Of a stretch of 64,000 nt of DNA, positions 25,756 to 35,824 are shown piece after piece. The position numbers were made by a program, and so were the translations under genes. Below the pieces are notes generated by a model. The model was given only the letters and a program-made list of their open reading frames with translations, was not told the origin of the DNA and did no database searches. Where the stretch lies: contig JAJFVL010000010.1 in NCBI GenBank assembly GCA_021371855.1, positions 1 to 64,000 on the forward strand, given 5' to 3'. Numbering within the stretch: the first letter of the stretch is position 1; every line of letters begins with the position of its first letter. The stretch comes from Bacteroidales bacterium (GTDB lineage: Bacteria; Bacteroidota; Bacteroidia; Bacteroidales; VadinHA17).

Positions 25756-27249
25756 TTACTCAATTTTTGCAATAGCGTCAATAAACGCTTCAACCGAAGC
25801 AGTAACAATATCAGTATTGGCAGAAAATCCGTAATAATGTTTTCCGGCGTGTTCAATCTGAATATGAACTTTGCCCTGGTCGTCGCTGCCTCTTGTTATA
25901 GCCTGCACCAAAAATTCTTCAAGATGCACGGTTTTGCTTATCAGTTGTTTTACAGCGGTAAATGCAGCATCTATTGGTCCGTTACCTGATGCGGTTGAAA
26001 AATGGACTTCCCCATTTATTTTGATACCGACCATTGCAACCGGGATCAGCGATTTTCCACACGATACCTGCAAGTGATCGAGTTTCATGGATCTTTCTCC
26101 CTTGAAAACAACACCGGCAAGTACCCTGATATCTTCATCATTAATCTCTTTCTTCCTGTCAGCGAGGAGAAGGAAACGATGATAGATATCGTCAAGTTCC
26201 TCTTTCCCGAATTTAAATCCCAGCAATTCAAGGTGATGGTTGAGGGCAGCTCTGCCGCTGCGGGCAGTCAGTATAATGGAAGATTCTCTTATACCAACCT
26301 CAACAGGATCAATTATCTCGTAGTTTTCTCTTTTTTTCAGAACGCCATCCTGGTGAATGCCTGATGAGTGTGCAAATGCATTTCTGCCTACAATTGCCTT
26401 ATTGGCCTGAACCGGCATTCTCATGAGGTTTGAAACAAGCCGGCTGGTATTGTAGATTAGTTTTGTATTAATACCGGTTTCAAGATTGAGATCATGGTGG
26501 CTTTTTAAGATCATAGCTATCTCCTCGAGTGATGTGTTACCGGCTCTTTCACCAATCCCGTTCATTGTTACTTCAACCTGTCTGGCTCCATTCAGAATAC
26601 CCATCACAGTGTTGGCTGTTGCCATTCCCAGATCGTTATGACAATGGGTCGAAATTACTGCTTTGTCGATATTCGGAACGTTCTCCCTAAGATAATTTAT
26701 TATACGACCATATTCCTCAGGGAGGCAATATCCAGTTGTATCGGGTATGTTCACAACAGTGGCTCCGGAATTTATCACTGCTTCGATGACTTTTGCAAGA
26801 TAAGGAAGGTCGCTTCTGCCGGCATCCTCAGCATAAAATTCGACATCTTCAACGAATTTTTTTGCATATTTAACAGCGTCGGCAGCTCTTCTCAGTATCT
26901 CATCAGGAGTAGATTTGATCTTGTACTGAATGTGATAGGAGGAAGTTCCGATTCCGGTATGGATCCTTTTCCTTTTTGCAAACTGGAGTGCGTCAGCGGC
27001 TACTTCAATATCTTTCTTGACAGCACGGGTAAGGGCGCAGATAACCGGGTTTGAAATAGCTTTCGATATTTCCACCACCGATTTGAAATCTCCGGGGCTT
27101 GAAATAGGGAACCCGGCTTCAATCACATCGACGCCCAGACTTTCCAGGGCATGGGCAACCTCGATTTTTTCAACTGTGTTCAGCTGACAGCCGGGAACCT
27201 GTTCTCCATCCCTGAGAGTTGTGTCGAATATTAATACCTTATTGTCCAT
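25756..27249 (-). CDS. leuA: 2-isopropylmalate synthase
   Basis: LeuA condenses acetyl-CoA with 2-oxoisovalerate, the first step to leucine. The 497-residue protein has [16 protein letters not shown] at the N-terminus, the metal-site motif [14 protein letters not shown] and [19 protein letters not shown]-terminal LeuA regulatory domain includes [16 protein letters not shown] and is expected to bind leucine. It starts 4 bp after the ilvC stop, so it is part of the ilv transcription unit. Confidence 0.95.
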   Translation of the reverse strand: MDNKVLIFDTTLRDGEQVPGCQLNTVEKIEVAHALESLGVDVIEAGFPISSPGDFKSVVEISKAISNPVICALTRAVKKDIEVAADALQFAKRKRIHTGIGTSSYHIQYKIKSTPDEILRRAADAVKYAKKFVEDVEFYAEDAGRSDLPYLAKVIEAVINSGATVVNIPDTTGYCLPEEYGRIINYLRENVPNIDKAVISTHCHNDLGMATANTVMGILNGARQVEVTMNGIGERAGNTSLEEIAMILKSHHDLNLETGINTKLIYNTSRLVSNLMRMPVQANKAIVGRNAFAHSSGIHQDGVLKKRENYEIIDPVEVGIRESSIILTARSGRAALNHHLELLGFKFGKEELDDIYHRFLLLADRKKEINDEDIRVLAGVVFKGERSMKLDHLQVSCGKSLIPVAMVGIKINGEVHFSTASGNGPIDAAFTAVKQLISKTVHLEEFLVQAITRGSDDQGKVHIQIEHAGKHYYGFSANTDIVTASVEAFIDAIAKIE

Positions 27250-27253
27250 TTTA

Positions 27254-28309
27254 TTACTTTATATTTTGTTTTTCTGGTCTCAGTTTTCTCACCGCAGCAC
27301 CGGCTCTCCATAATTCTGAATCGTGAAGCTCCTTCAGTTCTGCATCCAGCTTCTTCCTGTAATCCGGTTGACGGTTGGCCTCAATAGTGATTCTGGCCTC
27401 GTTACCACTGGCAACACTTTCATACAGGTCGTCAAAAACAGGAGCAACTGCATCTCTGAACCGGTTTTTCCAGTCGAGTGCTCCTCTCTGGGCAGTTGTT
27501 GAGCAATTTGCATACATCCAATCCATGCCGTTTTCACCTACGAGGGGAAGCAGACTTTGTGACAGTTCTTCAACTGTTTCATTGAAAGCTTCTGAAGGGG
27601 AATGGCCTTTTGACCTCAGTTTATTATACTGAGCCTCAATTATACCTGCTATGGCTCCCATAAGGACACCTCTTTCTCCCGTAAGGTCGCTGTATACTTC
27701 TTTTTTAAAGTCAGTTTCGAAAAGATAGCCTGAGCCTACTCCTATACCGAGAGCGAATACCCTTTCCTGTGCTTTTCCGGTAGCATCCTGATAGATTGCA
27801 TAGCTTGAATTCAATCCCTTTCCGGCAACGAACAAACGTCTGAGTGATGTTCCTGATCCTTTTGGAGCGATAAGAATTACATCAACATCAGCCGGAGGTA
27901 CTATGCCTGTCTGATCATTGTATGTGATCCCGAAACCATGAGAAAAATAAAGTGCTTTTCCTTTTGTAAGGTGTTTCTTTACAGTTGGCCATACAGCAAT
28001 CTGTCCGGCATCGGAAAGAAGATATTGAATTATTGTACCTTTTTCACAAGCTTCTTCAATATCGAAAAGGTTTTTTCCTTCTACCCAGCCATCGTCGATA
28101 GCTTTTTGCCAGGATGTTGAGGTTTTTCTCTGGCCAACAATTACATTGAAACCATTATCTCTCAGATTCATTGACTGACCTGGTCCCTGAACACCATAAC
28201 CGATAACTGCAATTATTTCATTTTTAAGTACTTCGCGGGCCTTTGAAAGTGGAAATTCTTCTCTTGTTACAACATTCTCAACAGTACCGCCGAAATCAAT
28301 TTTTGCCAT
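27254..28309 (-). CDS. ilvC: Ketol-acid reductoisomerase
   Basis: IlvC performs the alkyl migration and reduction of acetolactate in valine, leucine and isoleucine synthesis. The 351-residue class I protein has the Rossmann motif [17 protein letters not shown], where Gln-Gly-Pro replaces the common Gln-Gly-His as in many Bacteroidota. [19 protein letters not shown] carries metal-binding acids. The GQRK segment after the second strand suggests NADPH. It lies between ilvN and leuA. Confidence 0.95.
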   Translation of the reverse strand: MAKIDFGGTVENVVTREEFPLSKAREVLKNEIIAVIGYGVQGPGQSMNLRDNGFNVIVGQRKTSTSWQKAIDDGWVEGKNLFDIEEACEKGTIIQYLLSDAGQIAVWPTVKKHLTKGKALYFSHGFGITYNDQTGIVPPADVDVILIAPKGSGTSLRRLFVAGKGLNSSYAIYQDATGKAQERVFALGIGVGSGYLFETDFKKEVYSDLTGERGVLMGAIAGIIEAQYNKLRSKGHSPSEAFNETVEELSQSLLPLVGENGMDWMYANCSTTAQRGALDWKNRFRDAVAPVFDDLYESVASGNEARITIEANRQPDYRKKLDAELKELHDSELWRAGAAVRKLRPEKQNIK

Positions 28310-28429
28310 GATCTTAAATATTAAATGCGTGAATAATTAATTTGTTTATTTTTTCTATTGATAATTTTACTCTAATCTGTTGTTCTTCATTTCAATCGTT
28401 ACAGATTTAATAACTTTCTTAAGAGGATC

Positions 28430-28990
28430 TTAATAAATAGCTTCTGATATCTCTGGTTTAAGACGATTTGCTTCATCCATCTCCTGCAGATATTCATTCA
28501 GCTCTTTCACCTGTTTTGTTATAGCAACTCTTCCTGATTTTGCGAACTGCAATACCCCATATGGTTCCAGTTTGGCAAGCAATTCATTTATTTCTGCCTT
28601 ATGGCCTGTTTTTTCAATTACAACATATTCCGGGGAGACCTCAAGAATACGCGCCTGATGAAAACGAACCACCTCATCAACAATGTTTCCAGACATCAAT
28701 CCTTTTGTTGTGACTTTAAAAAGAGCGATTTCCTGATAAATGATCTGATCAGAAGTATGCACAAAAACCTTTAATACATCGATCAGTTTTTCCATCTGTC
28801 TTGCCACTTTCCGGATCATTTCACTTGTTGTCTTAACAACAATTGTAAGCAGATACACACCTTTTACTGCTGACTCAGAGGCAATGAAACTATCTATATT
28901 AATCTGTCTCCTCGTCAGTATTATTGTTATTTGGCCAAGGATCCCGATGTGGTCCTCCGTGAAAAGAGATATTGTAAATTCCTGTTTCAT
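28430..28990 (-). CDS. ilvN: Acetolactate synthase small (regulatory) subunit
   Basis: IlvN/IlvH activates the catalytic subunit and gives valine feedback. I start it at 28990 (MKQEFTISLFTEDHIGIL, 186 aa); the frame is open 69 bp further upstream, but that part is encoded by the family B repeat and is repetitive Arg/Thr/Glu sequence. An N-terminal ACT domain (DHIGILGQITIILTRRQINIDS) and a C-terminal small-subunit domain (about 90-170) are apparent. It follows ilvB after the repeat. Confidence 0.92.
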   Translation of the reverse strand: MKQEFTISLFTEDHIGILGQITIILTRRQINIDSFIASESAVKGVYLLTIVVKTTSEMIRKVARQMEKLIDVLKVFVHTSDQIIYQEIALFKVTTKGLMSGNIVDEVVRFHQARILEVSPEYVVIEKTGHKAEINELLAKLEPYGVLQFAKSGRVAITKQVKELNEYLQEMDEANRLKPEISEAIY

Positions 28991-29013
28991 ATTGAGTACT
29001 TTGCTTTTATTCT

Positions 29014-29110
29014 TCCTCTGTGACTCTCTGTGTGTTCTCTGTGTTTCTCTGTGTAACAAAAAAAGAACTTACACAGAGGGGCACAGAGAAGTCACAGAGG
29101 AACACGGAGA
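29014..29110. repeat. Inverted-repeat element, family B, copy 4
   Basis: CCTCTGTGACTCTCTGTGTG... (left, 29015-29055) faces ACTTACACAGAGGGGCACAG... (right, 29068-29110). It occupies the ilvB-ilvN gap and causes a false N-terminal extension of the ilvN frame. Its 16-nt AGAACTTACACAGAGG core also occurs in copy 3. Confidence 0.8.
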
Positions 29111-29137
29111 TATTTTATTTCATAAATAGTATTATAA

Positions 29138-30886
29138 TTAATAAGTCAGTCTTATCTCGGAAACTGAGGATCCGGGTTCCACCATTGGAAATACATTTCC
29201 TTCCTTTTCAACAACTATGTCAAGCAGATAGGATCCTTTGGACTGAAGCATTTCAGACAGAGCATCATTCAGGTCCTCTCTCATAGAAATCCTTTTTGCC
29301 GGTATCCCGAATCCATTGGTTATCATTACAAAATCGGGGTTTACAAGTTCAGTGGAAGCATATCTTTTCTCAAAGAACATATCCTGCCACTGACGAACCA
29401 TACCCAAAAAACTATTATCAAGTATTATTATTTTGACAGGCACTTTATAATGCAATATTGTTCCTAGTTCCTGCATTGTCATCTGGAAACCTCCGTCGCC
29501 GACGAATGCAATAACCTGTTTATCTGGTTTTCCGATTTTAGCACCTACTGCTGCAGGAAGGCCAAATCCCATAGTCCCCATACCACCTGAAGTGACCAGA
29601 CTGTTTGGCTGAGTAAATTTGTAATAGCGGGCAGCCTGCATCTGATTCTGTCCGACATCGGTTACAACTATTGCGTCGCCCTTCGTCATTTCTGATATCA
29701 GGCTTACAACTTCCCCCATTCTGATCTCGCCTGATTCAGGTTTTATTTCTTGTTTGATAACTTTATCGTATTCAGTCTTGTCATAGATCCGGAACTCTCT
29801 TATCCATGTCTCAAATGAGTTTTTATTTACAAGCGGGATAAGATATTTAAGGGCTTCCTTTGCATCATTATTGACCTCGACATCAACCATAATATTTTTA
29901 TTTATCTCAGCCTCATCGATTTCAATATGTATTATAGATGCTTTTCTGGCATATTTATTAAGATCACCTGTAACCCGGTCATCGAAACGCATACCGATTG
30001 CAATTATAAGATCAGCTTCATTTGTGAGAATATTGGGCCCGTAGTTGCCATGCATACCAAGCATTCCGGCAAATAAGCGATGATTGGACGGAAATGCTGA
30101 CAAACCCATTAAAGTCAATGCTACAGGGATTCCGGTTTTTTCAGCAAATTCCTTCAGCTCCTTTTCAGCTTTTGACAGAAGCACACCATGTCCTGCAAGA
30201 ATCAGAGGCCTTTCAGCGTGATTGATCATAATTGCAGCTGATTCAATTGCTTTGATATGCAAAGGAATTCTGGGATTATAGCTCCTGATATAATTGCATT
30301 TTTTATATCTGAAATTGATCTTTTCAAATTGGGCGTCTTTTGTTATGTCAATCAGGACTGGTCCAGGGCGACCTGACTTTGCGATATAAAAAGCTTTTGC
30401 AATTGTTTCGGGGATATCACATGATTTTTTTACCTGACAATTCCATTTTGTAACAGGCATCGAAACGCCAATTATATCAGTTTCCTGAAACGCATCTGTT
30501 CCAATCAGGTTCGATACAACCTGGGCTGTGATAAAGACAACAGGAACTGAATCGAGAAAAGCATTTGCAATTCCGGTCACAAGATTGGTAGCGCCGGGTC
30601 CTGATGTGGCAAAACAGACCCCCGGTTTTCCTGTGACCATCGAGTATGCCTGGGCAGCATGAGCAGCTCCCTGTTCATGCCGGGTCAGAAAGTGGTGAAG
30701 CTTTCCTTCATAATTGAGGAGCTGGTCGTATATAGGCATAATAGCTCCACCGGGATAACCAAAGATGGTATCTACTTCTTCCTCTATCAGGCATCGTAAA
30801 AGAGCTTCTGCTCCTGTAATGTATTCAGGATCGCTTATGTGTTCTGTTTCAATCTGAAGTTCCTCTTCTGTCATAATATCAAACAT
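29138..30886 (-). CDS. ilvB: Acetolactate synthase large subunit
   Basis: This ThDP/FAD enzyme condenses pyruvate with pyruvate or 2-oxobutanoate. The 582-residue protein has [15 protein letters not shown] (42-56), the catalytic Glu71 in [14 protein letters not shown] and the C-terminal ThDP motif [12 protein letters not shown] ending in [16 protein letters not shown] sequence (here [12 protein letters not shown]). It lies 64 bp after ilvD and 147 bp before ilvN; the latter gap holds a repeat. Confidence 0.96.
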   Translation of the reverse strand: MFDIMTEEELQIETEHISDPEYITGAEALLRCLIEEEVDTIFGYPGGAIMPIYDQLLNYEGKLHHFLTRHEQGAAHAAQAYSMVTGKPGVCFATSGPGATNLVTGIANAFLDSVPVVFITAQVVSNLIGTDAFQETDIIGVSMPVTKWNCQVKKSCDIPETIAKAFYIAKSGRPGPVLIDITKDAQFEKINFRYKKCNYIRSYNPRIPLHIKAIESAAIMINHAERPLILAGHGVLLSKAEKELKEFAEKTGIPVALTLMGLSAFPSNHRLFAGMLGMHGNYGPNILTNEADLIIAIGMRFDDRVTGDLNKYARKASIIHIEIDEAEINKNIMVDVEVNNDAKEALKYLIPLVNKNSFETWIREFRIYDKTEYDKVIKQEIKPESGEIRMGEVVSLISEMTKGDAIVVTDVGQNQMQAARYYKFTQPNSLVTSGGMGTMGFGLPAAVGAKIGKPDKQVIAFVGDGGFQMTMQELGTILHYKVPVKIIILDNSFLGMVRQWQDMFFEKRYASTELVNPDFVMITNGFGIPAKRISMREDLNDALSEMLQSKGSYLLDIVVEKEGNVFPMVEPGSSVSEIRLTY

Positions 30887-30950
30887 ATTGTTAATTTCTT
30901 TTTGTCTGTTGTCTTATTGTCTTTGTATCTTCTTCCTTTTATCTTTTATC

Positions 30951-32777
30951 TTAAATAAGTCTTACCGCCCCCAGATCAGCCGAACTGACGGTTGAGGCAT
31001 AAGCTTTCAGAGAAGATGGTATTTTACGATTCCGTTTTTGTGGTTTATATGCTTTTTCGCCTTTCAGCTTCTCTTCATTCCCTCTATTATTAAGCTCATA
31101 TTCAGACAAAACAGCATTTATTTTTCTGGCAGGGATGTCTATTTCAATGAGGTCTCCTGTTTTGAGCAAAGCAATTTCTCCCCCTGATGCAGCTTCCGGT
31201 GATACATGCCCGATTGATAATCCTGACGTGCCACCTGAGAAGCGGCCATCGGTTATAAGTGCACATTTTTTATCCAGTCCCATCGATTTAAGATATGAAG
31301 TAGGGTAGAGCATTTCCTGCATTCCAGGCCCTCCTTTGGGACCTTCGAATCTTATAACAACCACATCACCTGCCTTTACGGTTCCGTCCAGAATACCCTC
31401 GGATGCTTCTTCCTGTGATTCGAAAATCCTTGCTGTACCGGTAAATGTAAACAGAGATGGATTAATTCCTGCAGTTTTGACAATACATCCCTTCCGTGCA
31501 ATATTTCCATAAAGCACTGCGAGACCCCCGTCTTGATTGTAGGGGTGATTTATGTCGCGGATACATCCGTTCTTCCTGTCGGTGTCAAGTTCTTCATATG
31601 TAGTATTTTGGGAACCCATCTCAATGCTTTTTTTCATGGAAGGTGCACTTCTGAAAAAATCAACAGCAACCGCAATGGCCTTTCCACCCTGAATATCCCA
31701 GTCGGAGATGGCATCGTGAAGAGTGGGATAATCAATCCTTTTTGCAGAGCTATCTATAAGGTCGCCGCGTTCCAGTTCACCCATAATTGACATGATCCCA
31801 CCGGCGCGGTTAACGTCCTGAACATGATAATGATAGCTTGGAGCTACTTTGCAGATGTTTGGGATTTTCCGGGAAAGCTCATCAATATCCTTCATTGTAA
31901 AATCAACTTCTGCCTCATGGGCAACAGCGAGCAGATGAAGAACAGTATTGGTTGAACCGCCCATTGCAATATCGAGCGACATTGCATTCATAAATGCCTC
32001 TTTTGTGGCAATAGAGCGGGGAAGTACCGATTCGTCGCCTTTATTGTAGTATCTGTCAGCCAGATCAACAATTAATCCTGCAGCTTTTTCGAACAGCGTC
32101 ACCCTGTTCTTGTGTGTGGCAACAATGGTCCCATTTCCCGGCAGTGCCAGACCCAGAGCTTCATTAAGACAATTCATTGAGTTTGCTGTGAACATTCCTG
32201 AGCATGAGCCACATGTGGGACATGCAGACTTTTCTATCTGATCCAGATCTTCTTCACTTATAGTATTATCAGCAGCTGAGACCATAACATCAATGAGGTC
32301 AAGATATTTATCTTTAAGCAGACCGGCTTCCATGGGGCCTCCTGAAACAAATACAGCAGGTATGTTAAGCCTCATGGCGGCCATCAGCATTCCGGGAGTT
32401 ATCTTGTCGCAATTGCTTATGCATATCATGGCATCGGCCAGATGGGCATTGCACATGTACTCGACACTGTCAGCAATCAACTCTCTTGATGGCAGGGAAT
32501 AGAGCATACCATCATGCCCCATTGCTATACCATCGTCAATAGCTATTGTATTGAATTCGGCAGCAAAAAGACCTCTCTTATCAATCTCTTTTTTAATGAT
32601 CTGGCCAATCTTTTGCAGATGAACATGTCCCGGAACAAACTGGGTGAATGAGTTGACAATGGCTATAATCGGTTTGCCGAATTGTTCTTCCTTCATTCCA
32701 TTGGCACGCCAGAGACTTCTGGCTCCTGCCATGTTTCTGCCTGTTGTTGATTTTGAACTTCTGAGTTGATTTTTCAT
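30951..32777 (-). CDS. ilvD: Dihydroxy-acid dehydratase
   Basis: IlvD dehydrates dihydroxyisovalerate and dihydroxymethylvalerate, using an Fe-S cluster. The 608-residue protein has Cys123 ([11 protein letters not shown]), the [18 protein letters not shown] region with Cys186/189/192 and the C-terminal [19 protein letters not shown]. It is the first structural gene of the ilv-leu operon, right after the attenuator terminator. Confidence 0.96.
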   Translation of the reverse strand: MKNQLRSSKSTTGRNMAGARSLWRANGMKEEQFGKPIIAIVNSFTQFVPGHVHLQKIGQIIKKEIDKRGLFAAEFNTIAIDDGIAMGHDGMLYSLPSRELIADSVEYMCNAHLADAMICISNCDKITPGMLMAAMRLNIPAVFVSGGPMEAGLLKDKYLDLIDVMVSAADNTISEEDLDQIEKSACPTCGSCSGMFTANSMNCLNEALGLALPGNGTIVATHKNRVTLFEKAAGLIVDLADRYYNKGDESVLPRSIATKEAFMNAMSLDIAMGGSTNTVLHLLAVAHEAEVDFTMKDIDELSRKIPNICKVAPSYHYHVQDVNRAGGIMSIMGELERGDLIDSSAKRIDYPTLHDAISDWDIQGGKAIAVAVDFFRSAPSMKKSIEMGSQNTTYEELDTDRKNGCIRDINHPYNQDGGLAVLYGNIARKGCIVKTAGINPSLFTFTGTARIFESQEEASEGILDGTVKAGDVVVIRFEGPKGGPGMQEMLYPTSYLKSMGLDKKCALITDGRFSGGTSGLSIGHVSPEAASGGEIALLKTGDLIEIDIPARKINAVLSEYELNNRGNEEKLKGEKAYKPQKRNRKIPSSLKAYASTVSSADLGAVRLI

Positions 32778-32791
32778 TTTATTAAAAGCAT

Positions 32792-32826
32792 ATTAAAAAA
32801 AAAGCTTCCCGGTTCCCCGGAAAGCT
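32792..32826 (-). terminator. Attenuator terminator before ilvD
   Basis: On the minus strand AGCTTTCCGG, loop GGAA and CCGGGAAGCT (32803-32826) form a stem followed by nine T. The 5' arm TTTCCGG (32823-32817) can pair instead with CCGGAAA at the end of the leader frame (32859-32853), a 7-bp perfect antiterminator. Confidence 0.92.
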
Positions 32827-32849
32827 GTATATTTTTATAGTAATACATA

Positions 32850-32918
32850 TTATTTCCGGTCTGCAGGACTGAATAGTGCAAGGACGAGGAGAATAATATG
32901 GATTGAAGATATTTTCAC
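32850..32918 (-). CDS. ilvL: ilv-leu operon leader peptide (attenuator)
   Basis: A 22-codon frame begins with GTG at 32918 and stops at 32850. It contains SIHIILLVLALF, with four Ile, four Leu and one Val among 22 residues. All three branched-chain amino acids made by the operon are therefore sensed. The last sense codons overlap the antiterminator arm CCGGAAA. The GTG start follows an A-rich stretch. No ATG gives a better frame. Confidence 0.88.
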   Translation of the reverse strand: MKISSIHIILLVLALFSPADRK

Positions 32919-32940
32919 TTTTTGGTTTTAAATTGATGCA

Positions 32941-32970
32941 CAAATGTATTAAATATTTTAATAAATCAAA
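32941..32970 (-). promoter_or_regulatory. Bacteroidota-type promoter for the ilv-leu operon
   Basis: Read on the minus strand, TTTG (32970-32967), 18 nt and TACATTTG (32948-32941) match the TTTG/TAnnTTTG consensus. The leader GTG follows 22 nt after the -7 box. The remaining gap up to 33190 is AT-rich and shows nothing else clear. Confidence 0.7.
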
Positions 32971-33190
32971 TTAAAAGTGTTTTTAATTTTCATTTTTTAA
33001 AGATGAAAACCTGACAGGGCATTACTTGGGTTTGTTAAAGAACACATTGTCAGGATGTTACACAAATTTAGTTTTTTTCTTATAAAGATCTGATTATTAA
33101 AGTTCTGAAAATTCAAAATTGCACGTTCATTTTTGTAATTATTTATTATCTTTTCAGTGATAAAAAAACTGTTTTTATAAGATCCTGATA

Positions 33191-35398
33191 ATGAAAATTA
33201 TCTTTTTTCTGCTGTTGACTTTTCTATACGGTGCCGTTTCGAATGGACAAAAACAACCGACCGCAAATCAGAAGAATTGTACGATTGAAAAGGTCATTAA
33301 TTCTCAATGGACATTCAACTATATTCCTGACGAGAAGGCAGATAAAGGTTATGAATCGCCGGAATACAGCGATTCACGATGGCTGGCTGTCAGCCTTCCT
33401 CATACCTGGAACACTTACGAAACAACCGGAGAGTTTCTTAATTCAGGTAAGAGTCCGGAAGACAATGACAACTCTTATTGGTGGAGGGGATGGGGCTGGT
33501 ATCGCAAGCATTTCTCAGTTAATCCTGGTTACTCCGGCAGAAAAGTTACCCTTGAGTTTGACAAGGTGCAGGAATATTGCAAAGTATGGCTTAACGGGAA
33601 ATATCTTGGTGACAATAAAGGGCAACAGGGATCTTTTGGATTTGACATTAGCGGCTTCTTGAATCCCGGGGGAGATAATCTGATTGCTGTCGCCATAAAC
33701 AACAGTCATGGAAGTGAACTTGATTCTTCTGAGGCTGATGAAAGTAATTCCGGTATCTATAGCGGATTAGGCAGTGATGTTACTCTTGTATTGAGAAATA
33801 AATTATTCATTCCGGAGCAGAGCCGGACCAAACATGAAGGTGGTGTTACTGCCACTGCCACGCAGGTGTCAAAAAAAGAGGCTGTTGCCAGAATACAGAC
33901 CTGGGTGAAGAATGATAACAAAGAAAAGAAAAGTTGCACTTTACAGACTACTATTTCAGACGCAGAAGATAAAACCGTTCAGGTAATTAAATCAATAGCA
34001 GATATTGCTCCGGGGCAGTTGTACAGGTTCGATCAGACATCAAAACCAATAAAGAAACCTCACCTTTGGTCAAATGAGGATCCGTTTGTATATAAATTAT
34101 ATACTGAGGTAATTGACGGGAATGAAATTGCTGATGCTTATACAAGTTCTTCCGGACTTAAGATTTCTCTTTCAGCTGATCTGGCTGAAACATTGACTGC
34201 AGCAAAGCAAAAGGATGGACCTGAGGATGTTTTTATAAAAAACCTGAACAGAAGTTCTGTCATTAACAGACATGGTAACCCTTCAGGAGAACCTGCCAGA
34301 ATAGTTCTTACCTCTTCTCTTCAGAAAATTTCGGCCGATCGTGGTTCTGTGGCAATAATAACCGCTGAAGTAACTGATTCAAAAGGGAATTTTGTTACCG
34401 GTGCAAATAATACTGTCAAATGGGCTGTGTCGGGACCCGCAACTCTTGCCGGGCCTTCAGTTTTTGAATCCTGTACAGTTAACTCAGCAGGAATAAAAGG
34501 GTATCTAAGCATGCCTGTTTCAAATGTTATACGTTCTACGGGAAAACCAGGGACGATACATGTTGCTGTATTTGCGAGCGGTCTGGCTTCAGGATCGGTT
34601 GATATTGTGGCTGAAGAGGTGAAACAAGACAATTCGGTTATAATAGAACCTGCACTTGTTGGTGAAGGACGGAAACCAGTAGTCCGGAAAATTCCCAGTA
34701 TTAGCAGGCTGGATGAGACACCTCAAGAGATAAAAATGACTTCTGATAATATCAGTTTGAGCTCCCCCGACAGGTCAGGATATGCTCAATTGATAAGAGA
34801 TTACATCATTAAGAATAACTCTTCGGTTGACACATCAATTGTTGAATTTAAAACCATTATTGACTTGTTTGCTTCCTATCTTGTTAATAATAATGGACAT
34901 ATAATTGTAGATGATTATAATTACAATGTTGGGAATTATAATAATTGCAGGCTGATATCGGCATATATAAACAGTACAAAACTGCCTCCCGCATATAAGG
35001 AAGGTTTACGGAAACACTACTCAGATATAATCATAACGAAAGGCAACGACAGGGATGCCGGTGATGAGATGAACTGGCTTAATTGGATACCTTCAGGAGG
35101 AACAGTGATTATTTCGCAGCCAAACGGTAGTGCTTCAACAGTCAAAGGAACCATGGTGACTACTAAAAATCAGTTGACAGATATTATTGCAGTGGTTCAT
35201 CCTGAATTTGTTAATTTCAGCGATGACGCAAAGGAGCGAGCCCTGATCTTTATAAATAAAATGAATCCTTATGTCCATGCCTCGGCAATAACAGAGAATA
35301 GCACCGAAGGAGATAAAAAAAATAAATCAAAAGTTATCTATTTGGCTGAAGAGGGAGAAACAATTTTAATTCCTCTGTTTAAATTTATTGCTGAATAG
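33191..35398 (+). CDS. GH2-like secreted protein lacking the catalytic barrel
   Basis: The 735-residue protein has a signal peptide (about 1-19). Residues 35-210 form a GH2 sugar-binding jelly-roll, with LPHTWN (69-74), WGWYRKHFSV, KVWLNGKYLG (131-140) and GIYSGLGSDVTLV. An immunoglobulin-like GH2 domain follows to about 325. The roughly 300-residue TIM barrel with its Asn-Glu acid/base motif is absent. After a short linker comes an Ig-like domain of the type found C-terminal in GH2 enzymes (GEPARIVLTSSLQ). The last 230 residues are unrecognised. It is probably non-catalytic, perhaps a glycan-binding or scaffold protein. The frame is intact, so it is not a simple pseudogene. Confidence 0.75.
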   Translation: MKIIFFLLLTFLYGAVSNGQKQPTANQKNCTIEKVINSQWTFNYIPDEKADKGYESPEYSDSRWLAVSLPHTWNTYETTGEFLNSGKSPEDNDNSYWWRGWGWYRKHFSVNPGYSGRKVTLEFDKVQEYCKVWLNGKYLGDNKGQQGSFGFDISGFLNPGGDNLIAVAINNSHGSELDSSEADESNSGIYSGLGSDVTLVLRNKLFIPEQSRTKHEGGVTATATQVSKKEAVARIQTWVKNDNKEKKSCTLQTTISDAEDKTVQVIKSIADIAPGQLYRFDQTSKPIKKPHLWSNEDPFVYKLYTEVIDGNEIADAYTSSSGLKISLSADLAETLTAAKQKDGPEDVFIKNLNRSSVINRHGNPSGEPARIVLTSSLQKISADRGSVAIITAEVTDSKGNFVTGANNTVKWAVSGPATLAGPSVFESCTVNSAGIKGYLSMPVSNVIRSTGKPGTIHVAVFASGLASGSVDIVAEEVKQDNSVIIEPALVGEGRKPVVRKIPSISRLDETPQEIKMTSDNISLSSPDRSGYAQLIRDYIIKNNSSVDTSIVEFKTIIDLFASYLVNNNGHIIVDDYNYNVGNYNNCRLISAYINSTKLPPAYKEGLRKHYSDIIITKGNDRDAGDEMNWLNWIPSGGTVIISQPNGSASTVKGTMVTTKNQLTDIIAVVHPEFVNFSDDAKERALIFINKMNPYVHASAITENSTEGDKKNKSKVIYLAEEGETILIPLFKFIAE

Positions 35399-35824
35399 GT
35401 ATTTAAAAAAGCTCAAGATATTTTCTAAAATATTTTATTAACTTTGGTGCTCGTAATTTTGATGTTGTAAAAGATTGAGATGAGCCAGAATTGTAATGAT
35501 CAAGAGGATTTTAGGTAGTGTTTTTTGAAGCGTGACTAAAGATCAATATTAATATGCACTCATGCAGAATTGGAGAATTCGGGGAATCATAAGACAACAG
35601 CGATCGGATACCGATAATTTTGAAGCTCCGTGCTTGCTGTAAGGGTTAATAATTATTTATGAACCTCAGAATATCAAAAATCCAAAGGCTGATTAGTTAG
35701 TCTGCCTTTTATTCGATAATCGGAACAATCTGAACCCGCAATTTTGCAAAGAATTTAATATTTCTTTGCCTAAATGAGTCTTTATAATTATAGTTGATAG
35801 GATGAATGAACAAATACAAAAAAA
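35399..35824 (+). other. Intergenic gap of 426 bp
   Basis: No convincing gene is seen. It contains a short perfect inverted repeat, ATCGG-ATA-CCGAT, near 35604-35616 and a terminator-like hairpin, AAAGGC (35684-35689) with GCCTTT (35704-35709) followed by TATT. The hairpin is 286 bp after the GH2-like stop and 116 bp before the NagB-like start, so it could end either a long 3' UTR or a leader transcript. Confidence 0.45.
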
